This document shows positions 1 through 6,947 of a DNA stretch of 14,688 bases, piece after piece. The notes beneath the pieces are model-generated. The model was not told the origin of the DNA. It worked only from the letters and a program-made list of their open reading frames with translations, and ran no database searches. The stretch lies in assembly GCA_026193755.1 (NCBI GenBank), contig JAPHUI010000124.1, forward strand, positions 1 to 14,688, in the 5' to 3' direction. The number at the start of each line of letters is the position of its first letter. The first letter of the stretch is position 1. Position numbers and translations under genes: made by a program. This stretch comes from Ignavibacteriaceae bacterium (GTDB lineage: Bacteria; Bacteroidota; Ignavibacteria; Ignavibacteriales; Ignavibacteriaceae).

Positions 1-929
1 ATTTTAACAACATTTAACCTATAGAATAAATCATCCCTGAACTTTTCCTTTTTTATAAGATTAATCAAATCTTCTTTTGTTGCAGCAATTACTCTAACAT
101 TTGCTTTAACAGGTGCGGTAGCCCCTAATGGCTCGAATTCTTTTCCCTGTAAAACTCTGAGCAGTTTAACCTGTGTTGACAGAGGTAAACTCTCCACTTC
201 ATCTAAAAAAATTGAACCGCCTTTTGCAAGAGCAAAGCGACCGGGTTTATCTTTTTTTGCATCTGTAAAAGCACCCTTTACGTATCCAAATAGTTCAGAC
301 TCTAGCAGTGTGTCAGGTAAAGCACCGCAATTAACTGCAATAAACGGCTGCTTCTTTCTATTACTTAAGCTATGAATTGCTCGTGCAAATAATTCTTTGC
401 CGGATCCGCTTGGTCCTTGAATTAGAACTGTGCTGTCACTTTGTGAAATAATTGGAAGCGTATCAAATACTTTAAGTATCAGTTGATTTTTGGAAACAAT
501 ATCTTCGTATGTATAGCTCTTATTAATTTCCTTTTTTAATTCTTCTATCTGGGTTAAATCCCTGAATGTTTCAACTCCGCCGATAAATTTTCCATTCTCA
601 TCTGTTAAGGGTGAAGTACTGATACTAACATATAATTCTCTTCCATCTTCTCTTAAAATGTTCACTCGTCTGTCTACAACGTTTTTACCAGTTTCAAGTG
701 AGCATTTAAGAGCACAGGACTTTTCACAAATATTTGATCGTAACACTTCAAAACAATATTCGCCTATTGCTTGTTCTCGTGATAAACCAGTAATCTTCTC
801 AGCTGCTTTGTTGATATAAGTGATCACCATATTTTCATCAACTGTAAATACTCCATCTGTAATACTATCAAGTATTATATCCGTATGTTTTATTTCAAAT
901 CTTTTTTTCGGCTCTTTTCTTTTATTCAT
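1..929 (-). CDS. PAS domain sigma-54-dependent transcriptional activator (partial, C-terminus beyond left edge)
   Basis: Bacterial enhancer-binding protein that would use ATP to remodel sigma-54 RNA polymerase. It starts at ATG 927-929, and 309 codons lie in the window. Residues about 11-115 form a PAS sensor domain with a four-cysteine cluster (C59, C68, C72, C76). A short linker leads to the AAA+ domain: Walker A GPSGSGKE at 172-179, the sigma-54 contact loop GAFTDA at 219-224 (canonical GAFTGA), Walker B within GGSIFLDEVES, then VRVIAATK and the arginine-finger segment FRDDLFYRL. The window ends just after this, so the rest of the AAA+ domain and the expected Fis-type helix-turn-helix are not visible. 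No receiver domain precedes the PAS domain, so this is a directly sensing, probably cytoplasmic, one-component regulator. The cysteines suggest redox, metal or metalloid sensing, which is inference. Target genes are unknown; msrA lies immediately upstream on the same strand. Confidence 0.93.
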   Translation of the reverse strand, partial: MNKRKEPKKRFEIKHTDIILDSITDGVFTVDENMVITYINKAAEKITGLSREQAIGEYCFEVLRSNICEKSCALKCSLETGKNVVDRRVNILREDGRELYVSISTSPLTDENGKFIGGVETFRDLTQIEELKKEINKSYTYEDIVSKNQLILKVFDTLPIISQSDSTVLIQGPSGSGKELFARAIHSLSNRKKQPFIAVNCGALPDTLLESELFGYVKGAFTDAKKDKPGRFALAKGGSIFLDEVESLPLSTQVKLLRVLQGKEFEPLGATAPVKANVRVIAATKEDLINLIKKEKFRDDLFYRLNVVK

Positions 930-1245
930 TAGTGTTCGACTTCTTTTAAGTTGCATTACAAATATAATTAAAACGATAAAATGTTGCACATTTGCAACTT
1001 TATAGGGTCCCATTATCTAAATAAATGCTCAATTTTAATTAAGAATCAAACATTCGGTGATTGACTAAGTTTTAGATATTTAGTTTTGTGAATAATAGAG
1101 AGAGAGGAATCGAATGTAAATTTCAACGTAAGCACCGCCACATCTCATATAAAAAGAAAATTCGAATAGCAATTGAGGAGAGACCTAATTTAATCTGTTG
1201 CTGCAGAAGAAGTATTTAAAATATTTACAGCAAACTAACTAATAA
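930..1245. other. Intergenic spacer between msrA and the sigma-54 regulator
   Basis: AT-rich 316-bp spacer between two minus-strand genes, so it must hold the 3' end of the msrA transcript and probably the promoter of the regulator. I see no open reading frame with a credible start, no structured RNA and no GC-rich hairpin with a T tract. The only standout element is the set of GTTGCA half-sites annotated separately. Confidence 0.6.
950..998. promoter_or_regulatory. Candidate operator: palindrome GTTGCA-N4-TGCAAC plus a third half-site
   Basis: Positions 983-998 read GTTGCACATTTGCAAC, a perfect 6-bp inverted repeat around a 4-bp centre. A further GTTGCA lies at 950-955. The set sits 21-69 bp upstream of the regulator's start codon, where a promoter-proximal operator would be expected. 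The spacing does not fit a sigma-54 -24/-12 promoter (GG-N10-GC), so I read it as a protein-binding site. The binding protein is unknown; autoregulation is one possibility. Confidence 0.35.
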
Positions 1246-1905
1246 TTAGTTACTCTTCTTTAGTTTATCCTTAAAGACTTTCTCAAATTTCTCTACTTTA
1301 GGAGTAATGACAAATGAGCAATAAGGCTGGGCAGGATTATTATCATAATAATTTTGGTGATATTTTTCTGCAGGATAGAAATTAGTAAACGGTGTTATCT
1401 CCGTTACAATTGGTTTATCCCACGCTCCAGATTTGTTTAATTCTTCTTTGTACTTTTCTGCAAGTCGTTTTTGTTCTTCATTATGGTACAAGATAACAGA
1501 TCTATATTGTGCGCCAACATCATTGCCCTGACGATTTATAGTTGTGGGATCATGAGTTTTCCAGAATACTTCCAGCAACTCATCGTATGTAATTACTTTG
1601 GGATCATAAGTTATTTGTGTTACTTCAGCATGTCCTGTTGATCCAGAACAGACCTGTTCATAGGTGGGATTGTCAGTTTGTCCTCCGGCGTAACCCGAAA
1701 CAACCGAATTAACGCCATTTAGTCTTTCAAATACAGCTTCTGTACACCAGAAGCATCCTGATCCGAATGTAGCTTTTTCCAGATTTTCCATTTGTTGATT
1801 AGCTCCTTTATCGCTCTCAATTTCTGATTGGGCTTTTGTTGATTCGTTTTTGCATCCCCATATTACTACTAACGATACCGCCAGAATTAATAATGTACTC
1901 TTCAT
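1246..1905 (-). CDS. msrA: Peptide methionine sulfoxide reductase MsrA, probable lipoprotein
   Basis: Reduces the S epimer of methionine sulfoxide in oxidised proteins, using thiol reductants. The catalytic motif GCFWCTE holds the nucleophile C51 and a second cysteine C54. Other family landmarks are GYAGG (71-75), GHAEV (91-95), the FWKTHDPTT segment near 115, GAQYRS, YHQNYY and PAQPYC, where C196 could act in resolution. The 219-residue length is typical for MsrA plus an N-terminal export signal. The first 18 residues are hydrophobic and end in VVIWGC, a near-lipobox in which C18 would be lipidated; tryptophan at -2 is unusual. A hydrophilic spacer of about 25 residues follows before the enzyme domain. 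This suggests an envelope enzyme repairing exported proteins. It has no MsrB partner here and stands alone, diverging from the GT-C gene. No clear ribosome binding site precedes the ATG. Confidence 0.95.
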   Translation of the reverse strand: MKSTLLILAVSLVVIWGCKNESTKAQSEIESDKGANQQMENLEKATFGSGCFWCTEAVFERLNGVNSVVSGYAGGQTDNPTYEQVCSGSTGHAEVTQITYDPKVITYDELLEVFWKTHDPTTINRQGNDVGAQYRSVILYHNEEQKRLAEKYKEELNKSGAWDKPIVTEITPFTNFYPAEKYHQNYYDNNPAQPYCSFVITPKVEKFEKVFKDKLKKSN

Positions 1906-2053
1906 ATCTATACCAAATTAAACATCTGATTAATACTTAAAGCAAGATTAAAGTTTATTTGCTTTTTTTCAAGATAAATGCTTGTGAACTATTATGCTTT
2001 TTGAATAATGAATAGGTATTTTTATTGGGAAAATATTCAATAGATAATACTCT

Positions 2054-3346
2054 GTGAATAAGAATAATAAAAAGATATTCTTTGCTTCTTTACTATTACT
2101 GATTTTAATCTATACCTCATTCTATTTTTCAGGCAAGTCAATTCAGAACTACTCTTTTTCATTCATTTTATCTTCACTGATATATCTGGTTGCTGTTATA
2201 GTATTAATCAAAACGGATTTATCAAAAGCTCAGATAATTTCTGTTTTGCTGATATTTTTTTCAATCAAAACACTTTTTATTTCAATTGAACCAATCGGCT
2301 CGGATGATTACTACAGATATTTATGGGATGGCAAGGTCCAGGCAAGCGGAATAAACCCTTTTCAATATGCACCAGAAGATCTCAATTTAAGTTTTTTGCA
2401 CTCTGATTTATTACCAGAAAAGGTAAGATATCCTCAGATTCGAACAATTTATTTTCCCGTTTCTCAATTTTTATTTACACTCGCTTACAGGATCTCAGGT
2501 GAGAACGCGATAGGATTAAAAATCATTTTATTCCTTGCAGAGCTGCTGATACTAATCAGTCTGTATTATTTGTTAAAGCATTTTTTAATTGATTTAAAAT
2601 ACATTCTTATTTATGCTATTATTCCGCTTGTATTTTTTCAATTCTTTATAGATGCACATATTGATCTCGTAGGGACAGCACTTTTGCTTATCTCGGTGTG
2701 TCTGTATTTCTACAATAAGAAATTTTTAAGTTACATCCTGCTGGGGCTTTCAATCTCTGTTAAACCAATCGGGTTGCTTTTAATTCCGTTTCTTTTTCGG
2801 AATGAACTAAAGAATAAAGAAAAATTAAAATCTGTTTTTATCCCGATAATTGTTTTTATTATCACGTTCCTACCGTACGTTTTTACAGCAACTCCTCTTG
2901 ACACATTAATTAATTTTACTACTAACTGGACCTTCAATGGGATGGTTTATAACGTTATTAATATATTTTTCTCTGACAATTTAATTGTCAGAATATTGTG
3001 TGGGATGTTATTTCTGCTTGTGTTTATTTTTCTTTTAACAACTAATATTGACTTCTTAAAGAAAGTATTTCTGTTATTGTTTTTATTGATGCTATTCTCT
3101 CCGGTGGTTCATCCCTGGTATTTAATATGGTTCGCAGTTTTTCTGCCGGTTATAAAAAGTTACTCCGGAATTTATTTTGTTAGTGCAATTAGCCTTACTT
3201 CTATAACGGTTGTTACATTTCAAACAATAGGTGTTTGGCAAGAAAGTCCGCTGATACTTGTTGTGGAATATCTGCCGCTGACATTGATATTCTTATATGA
3301 GCTTTTGAAAGAAAGATTCTGGAGTAAAACAACAGCTAATCTTTGA
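2054..3346 (+). CDS. Polytopic GT-C family glycosyltransferase (GT87/MptB-like mannosyltransferase family)
   Basis: An integral membrane protein of 430 residues with about twelve hydrophobic segments, starting at a GTG codon (2054-2056); no upstream ATG or clear ribosome binding site is seen. After two or three helices the first large loop carries GSDDYYRYLWDGKV (82-95) followed by GINPF (99-103). This aspartate-rich loop with RYxWDG and NPF is characteristic of GT-C enzymes that take sugars from polyprenyl-phosphate donors and act on the outer face of the cytoplasmic membrane. The late SPVVHPWYLIW segment (about residue 350) is also typical of GT87-like proteins. The acceptor and sugar are not deducible. 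It converges on the GT2 gene, which could make its lipid-linked donor. It shares no operon with the ars-type genes and its promoter must lie in 1906-2053. Confidence 0.8.
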   Translation: MNKNNKKIFFASLLLLILIYTSFYFSGKSIQNYSFSFILSSLIYLVAVIVLIKTDLSKAQIISVLLIFFSIKTLFISIEPIGSDDYYRYLWDGKVQASGINPFQYAPEDLNLSFLHSDLLPEKVRYPQIRTIYFPVSQFLFTLAYRISGENAIGLKIILFLAELLILISLYYLLKHFLIDLKYILIYAIIPLVFFQFFIDAHIDLVGTALLLISVCLYFYNKKFLSYILLGLSISVKPIGLLLIPFLFRNELKNKEKLKSVFIPIIVFIITFLPYVFTATPLDTLINFTTNWTFNGMVYNVINIFFSDNLIVRILCGMLFLLVFIFLLTTNIDFLKKVFLLLFLLMLFSPVVHPWYLIWFAVFLPVIKSYSGIYFVSAISLTSITVVTFQTIGVWQESPLILVVEYLPLTLIFLYELLKERFWSKTTANL

Positions 3347-4031
3347 ACAAGCTAATAAAAATCAGCCAGAGTATCTTCGTAGAAGCTTTTATTGTTCCTT
3401 TAAATGTTCCAGTGACTTTCGACTGCCCAATTCTTTTTCTATAACTAACCGGAACTTCTATTGTTTTTAGTTTCTGTTTTGCTGCTTTTATTTGCATTTC
3501 CACTGTCCACCCGAAATTTCTATCCTTCATATTTAGTTTTATTAATGAGGAATACTTAATCGCGCGGAAGGGTCCCAGATCAGTAAATTTATATTTCCAG
3601 AAAAGATTAATCAGAAATGAAGAAAGCCAGTTGCCGAATATTGCCTGCGGCAGCATTGCTCCTTTTCCTTTTTTGCCAATAATACGCGACCCAATTACAA
3701 GATCATAATCATCTTTTACAATTGGCTCAACGACAAGATTCATTTCTTCTGGATAGTCGCTGTAATCACCATCAAGAAAAACAACGATGTCAAATTTTTC
3801 ATCTTTTATTTTCTCCATAGCTTTAAGACAAGCAGCGCCATATCCTTTCTCATCTTCGTTTACAACAGTAGCACCTGTTTTTTTTGCAACCTCATATGTG
3901 TTATCCGTTGAGCCATTGTTTGCAACTATTATTTCATCAACAAAATCCGGAATATCGTATAAGACAAGTGGGAGAGACTCTTCTTCATTATAGGCAGGAA
4001 TTATAACAACTATTTGATTGTCATCAATCAT
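3336..4031 (-). CDS. Family 2 glycosyltransferase, dolichyl/polyprenyl-phosphate sugar synthase-like
   Basis: Inverting GT-A enzyme that would transfer a sugar from a nucleotide-sugar donor, plausibly to polyprenyl phosphate. It begins VVIIPAYNEEESLP, followed by NNGSTDNT, the GYGAACLKAM helix and the metal-binding DXD in VFLDGDYSDYPEEM. IGSRI, FTDLGPFRAI and NFGWTVEMQ complete a DPM1/dolichyl-phosphate-glucose synthase-like pattern, and a hydrophobic C-terminal stretch may bind the membrane. The ATG at 4029-4031 is preferred: it overlaps the arsS stop as ATGA, a classic coupling arrangement, and the protein (231 residues) begins right before the first beta strand. A start seven codons upstream (4052) is possible but would overlap arsS by 25 bp. 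It is the last gene of the run, and its stop overlaps the 3' end of the convergent GT-C gene by 11 bp. Confidence 0.88.
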   Translation of the reverse strand: MIDDNQIVVIIPAYNEEESLPLVLYDIPDFVDEIIVANNGSTDNTYEVAKKTGATVVNEDEKGYGAACLKAMEKIKDEKFDIVVFLDGDYSDYPEEMNLVVEPIVKDDYDLVIGSRIIGKKGKGAMLPQAIFGNWLSSFLINLFWKYKFTDLGPFRAIKYSSLIKLNMKDRNFGWTVEMQIKAAKQKLKTIEVPVSYRKRIGQSKVTGTFKGTIKASTKILWLIFISLFKD

Positions 4032-5041
4032 TCGGAAATGGCTCCGCCGCAACTGCTGCCAGATCCTGCAGTACAGCCGAAACAGTGTGAGTCGAAAATA
4101 ATATCGCGTTTGACCAATTTTTGAAAATCAAAATTAAAAACAGTCATTGGTTTATTTGTAAAGACCTGCATATCAAGCATCTGGTTAAAATCGCAATCAT
4201 ATATTTTACCGTCATAAGAAACACTTAAAAGCGAGCGGCACATTACTCCATCAGCAGCAACAGGGTTAAAAGCGTTAATTAATTTTTCCATATAGTCTTC
4301 ATAAGTGCCCTGTCGTTCTAATTGCTCCTTAAAGCGATGAATGGGCATATTTGTAATAGTATAGAGATTATTAAATTTGATTTGAAAATTCTTCCACAAT
4401 TCTTTTTTAAAATCTTTTTCAAGTGATTCCTGAGATGCGGGGAGAAATGCTCCAACCGGATTATAAACTAAATCGAGAATGAGATTACTTTCTTCATTAC
4501 CGTAACCAACTTCATTCAACATTCGCAACGAATCAACACTTTTCTGGAAAACACCTTTTCCCCTTTGCTTGTCTGTAAAATATTCCTGGTAATAAGGAAG
4601 CGATGAGATTACTTCAACTTCGTTCTCCGCATAAAATTTTGGTAAATAGGATTTTGATTCGCCCGTCAACGGGTCGCCATCAAGAATTACTGTTAAATTA
4701 TGACGAACCATTACATGCTTGCCGAGCTTTTTTGCTTCAAGTACAAAATAATCGAAATAAGGATTAAGCTCAGGTGCACCACCAGTAATATCGAGGGTAT
4801 TAATTTGGGAATTGTCTTTTAGGATCTCCAGGCATTTATCTACGGTTACCTTGTTCATCTGCTCCGTTCTTTTAGGCGACGCGTCAACATGACAATGCAA
4901 ACAAGCCTGGTTACATTTAAGTGTTACATTTACCTGAAGAGTATCAATTGAAAGAGGTGGTAAATCAATATTGTTTTCTCGTAACTTTTTGTTAAAATCA
5001 TATTTGTTATTAGATACTAAATGAAGTGCAGATTCTGCCAT
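4028..5041 (-). CDS. arsS: Arsenosugar biosynthesis radical SAM protein ArsS
   Basis: Radical S-adenosylmethionine enzyme of the radical SAM/Cys-rich family (TIGR04167 type). Family knowledge from cyanobacterial ArsS is that it joins a 5'-deoxyadenosyl group to dimethylarsenic, giving the precursor of arsenosugars. The [4Fe-4S] motif is CNQACLHC (C43, C47, C50), a standard CX3CX2C. ITGGAPEL near residue 85-92 is the SAM-binding GGE-type segment. The Cys-rich C-terminal region contains C268, C283 and the terminal signature HCFGCTAGSGSSCGG (C320, C323, C331). Length 337 is usual for the family. A good ribosome binding site, AAAGGA (within 5046-5052), precedes ATG 5041. It sits 29 bp after the AhpD-like gene, a known companion, and is coupled to GT2 by ATGA. 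ArsM, which normally supplies the methylated substrate, is not in the window. Confidence 0.92.
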   Translation of the reverse strand: MAESALHLVSNNKYDFNKKLRENNIDLPPLSIDTLQVNVTLKCNQACLHCHVDASPKRTEQMNKVTVDKCLEILKDNSQINTLDITGGAPELNPYFDYFVLEAKKLGKHVMVRHNLTVILDGDPLTGESKSYLPKFYAENEVEVISSLPYYQEYFTDKQRGKGVFQKSVDSLRMLNEVGYGNEESNLILDLVYNPVGAFLPASQESLEKDFKKELWKNFQIKFNNLYTITNMPIHRFKEQLERQGTYEDYMEKLINAFNPVAADGVMCRSLLSVSYDGKIYDCDFNQMLDMQVFTNKPMTVFNFDFQKLVKRDIIFDSHCFGCTAGSGSSCGGAISE

Positions 5042-5070
5042 AAGGTTCCTTTAACTTTTACTGTTTGATT

Positions 5071-5403
5071 TTATGCGCCACTTTTCTCTAAGTTGTTTAG
5101 CATTTGCACGCCGTGCACTAAAGTCATTCCAGCAGCCATGGAAGCTGCAACGTGAATTGCTTCTGTCATCTGATCGGGATTAGCACCAGCTTCAAGACTT
5201 GCTGTTGTATAAGCATCGATGCAGTATGGACATTGCTTAAAATGTGAAATTGCAAGTGCGATTAATGCTTTCTCTCTTTTTGATAAAGCTCCATCTGTGT
5301 TTGTGGCTTCTCCATAGTAATCAAAAAACTTATTCATTAATTCTGGTTTGAACTTGCCAACTTCTGCAAAGCGATTAAGATCTTTAGACTCGTAATAGTT
5401 CAT
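5071..5403 (-). CDS. AhpD/carboxymuconolactone decarboxylase-like CxxC protein, arsenosugar-associated
   Basis: A 110-residue all-helical protein of the AhpD-like fold with a CPYC motif (C58, C61) inside ALAISHFKQCPYCIDAY, followed by a second helical region with HVAASMAAGMTLVHG. The redox-active cysteine pair and histidine placement match alkylhydroperoxidase D-like proteins. A subfamily annotated as arsenosugar biosynthesis-associated peroxidase-like accompanies arsS in many genomes, and the position directly upstream of arsS agrees. Its reaction is unproven; thiol-based reduction of an arsenic or peroxide intermediate is a reasonable guess. An AAAGGA ribosome binding site (5411-5416) lies inside the stop region of the preceding DUF547 gene, suggesting tight co-translation. 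No signal peptide, so cytoplasmic. Confidence 0.88.
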   Translation of the reverse strand: MNYYESKDLNRFAEVGKFKPELMNKFFDYYGEATNTDGALSKREKALIALAISHFKQCPYCIDAYTTASLEAGANPDQMTEAIHVAASMAAGMTLVHGVQMLNNLEKSGA

Positions 5404-5414
5404 TTCTTATTCCT

Positions 5415-6155
5415 TTATTTTATTTCGTTAAGATTCCAATCATAATTTTTATATAATATTTCCCATTCGTCAATGTTTTGATTTATATCCTCTCTAATAT
5501 CAGCAGGAAGAAACTCGGCAATATACCTGAGAACATCTTTGTTAGATTCACCAAAGTCTTTATCAAACCAATTAAATATTTCCGATATGTTTGCTTTTTT
5601 ATTCTTTAAATCAAAATCATTCCTGGTTTTATCATTTAAAAATGTTTTTGTTTGTCGCTCTAATTGTTTTTCAAGGGTATTTGATTCAAATGCTTCATTT
5701 AAAAGTTCCGGGCAGCTGATTGACGCACATACAATAGCAAAATGTATTCTGGGCTCATTCATTTTCCGTAATATTTTATGTTCGATATCATTCAGAGAAT
5801 ATTTTTTATTGTTGATCGAAATAAAGTCCTCGTCCCAGACTGATTTTTCTCCAAATTTAATATCATTAATGCTTTTTACAGGATAATAATCCAGGATAGC
5901 TTTTATCGTGAAAGCATTATAGGTATTTATCCAGAATGCGAGTTCCTCTTTCTCTGAAAGCTTGGATGGGTCTGTATTAGATAATTGATTTAAGTATGTT
6001 TCAAAATCCTGGTCTTGTGCCAATGCTTTATAATTGACTAATCCATCCGTCACATATTTCTGAAGAATATCCGTAAAAATTTTATGTGTTTGCCCATTAA
6101 TAGTCACTACTCCCAAGAGCAAGAGTATCAACGCAACAAGATTAAAAACTTTCAT
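5415..6155 (-). CDS. Secreted DUF547 domain protein
   Basis: A 246-residue protein with a clear N-terminal signal peptide (hydrophobic to about residue 20, likely cleavage before QTHK). The mature part matches the DUF547 pattern: KEELAFWINTYNAFTIKAIL, a YPVKSINDI segment, WDEDFI, and the conserved FAIVCASISCPEL with two cysteines. DUF547 has no assigned biochemical function. Its cysteine pair would lie in the periplasm. It sits in the middle of the ars-type run, 23 bp from the upstream gene and 11 bp from the AhpD-like gene, so co-expression is likely. DUF547 proteins recur near radical SAM arsS and TIGR04282 genes, but I cannot say whether this one acts on the same substrate. No strong ribosome binding site precedes its ATG. 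Confidence 0.85.
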   Translation of the reverse strand: MKVFNLVALILLLLGVVTINGQTHKIFTDILQKYVTDGLVNYKALAQDQDFETYLNQLSNTDPSKLSEKEELAFWINTYNAFTIKAILDYYPVKSINDIKFGEKSVWDEDFISINNKKYSLNDIEHKILRKMNEPRIHFAIVCASISCPELLNEAFESNTLEKQLERQTKTFLNDKTRNDFDLKNKKANISEIFNWFDKDFGESNKDVLRYIAEFLPADIREDINQNIDEWEILYKNYDWNLNEIK

Positions 6156-6178
6156 AAGTTAAATTCTATTATTTCATT

Positions 6179-6883
6179 TTAAAGATTGCTAAGATTTTGC
6201 TTTTTTAATAAACTTAAAATTTTGTTCTTAAGTTCCATGTTACCAGCCTGCAATAACCAGTTGTCCAATTCATTTTTTGTGTCTATGTCTCGAAGCATTT
6301 GCAATTCTTTGATTTTAAGATTCAATACATTTGCTTTTTGGACTGTAGAACTAAAAACTGTATTAGAACTCCATTCAATGTCTTCAAATAAACCACTGTG
6401 GACCTTTTTCATCCCAAGAAGATAATATCCACCGTCGTGAGAAGGACCTATCACTAAATTGTTTTTGTTCAATGAATAAATTGCTCCTAGAATAATTTCT
6501 TTCGATAAATCCGGGATATCTGTTCCAACAATTATTGCTTGTCGATTCTGTTGATTAAAGACAAACTCAAAGGCATTAAACATCCTTTCACCAAGATCAT
6601 CTCCCACCTGATGGTAATAAAAAAAATTATTATTTGTCCACTCAATTATTTTTTCTTTGTCCTTCTCTTCAGAATAATAAATGTACCTGTTGAAATTTTT
6701 AAGGGAACTAATTTCACTAAAAATTCTCTCTGCGCAGAGCTTGTAAACACTGCCGGCAATTTCATTGCTGGTTCCCTCGGCAAGTCTTGTTTTTACTTTT
6801 CCTGCTTCCGGATATCTAACAAAAACAATTAATGCGTTACCTGATTTATTATTTTCTGATTCTTTTTTTTGATTTGTTGACAA
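6179..6883 (-). CDS. TIGR04282 family arsenosugar biosynthesis glycosyltransferase (CofC/MobA-like)
   Basis: A nucleotidyltransferase/glycosyltransferase-like GT-A protein of 234 residues. FVRYPEAGKVKTRLA (21-35) is the phosphate/nucleotide loop typical of TIGR04282 (rSAM-associated transferase 1). IIVGTDIPDLS carries the acidic metal site, GPSHDGGYYLLGM is the conserved substrate loop, and LRDIDTKNELDN closes the domain. In predicted arsenosugar clusters this enzyme is thought to modify the ribosyl unit downstream of ArsS, but direct biochemical proof is not known to me. The only usable start is TTG at 6881-6883, preceded by AGGGG about 11 bases upstream; no in-frame ATG exists before the conserved core. 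The first 15 residues are hydrophilic and poorly conserved in character. A 64-bp gap separates it from the upstream fusion gene. Confidence 0.85.
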   Translation of the reverse strand: MSTNQKKESENNKSGNALIVFVRYPEAGKVKTRLAEGTSNEIAGSVYKLCAERIFSEISSLKNFNRYIYYSEEKDKEKIIEWTNNNFFYYHQVGDDLGERMFNAFEFVFNQQNRQAIIVGTDIPDLSKEIILGAIYSLNKNNLVIGPSHDGGYYLLGMKKVHSGLFEDIEWSSNTVFSSTVQKANVLNLKIKELQMLRDIDTKNELDNWLLQAGNMELKNKILSLLKKQNLSNL

Positions 6884-6947
6884 TTGAATTTCAACCCCTG
6901 TGAGAGTAATAATTTAATATATAAATATACTTCCTGGTAATTTGAAA

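Noticed and set aside
820..1005. Plus-strand open frame of 61 codons
   Set aside because: Mostly opposite the PAS domain of the sigma-54 activator; its hydrophobic look comes from antisense AT-rich codons.
1237..1251. Palindrome AACTAATAATTAGTT at the 3' end of msrA as a terminator
   Set aside because: Stem is only 6 bp and nearly all A/T, it overlaps the stop codon, and no T tract follows on the minus strand.
4028..4033. TGA at the end of arsS as a possible selenocysteine codon
   Set aside because: Related proteins can carry selenocysteine, but here the terminal Cys-rich signature is complete before this TGA and the GT2 start overlaps it as ATGA.
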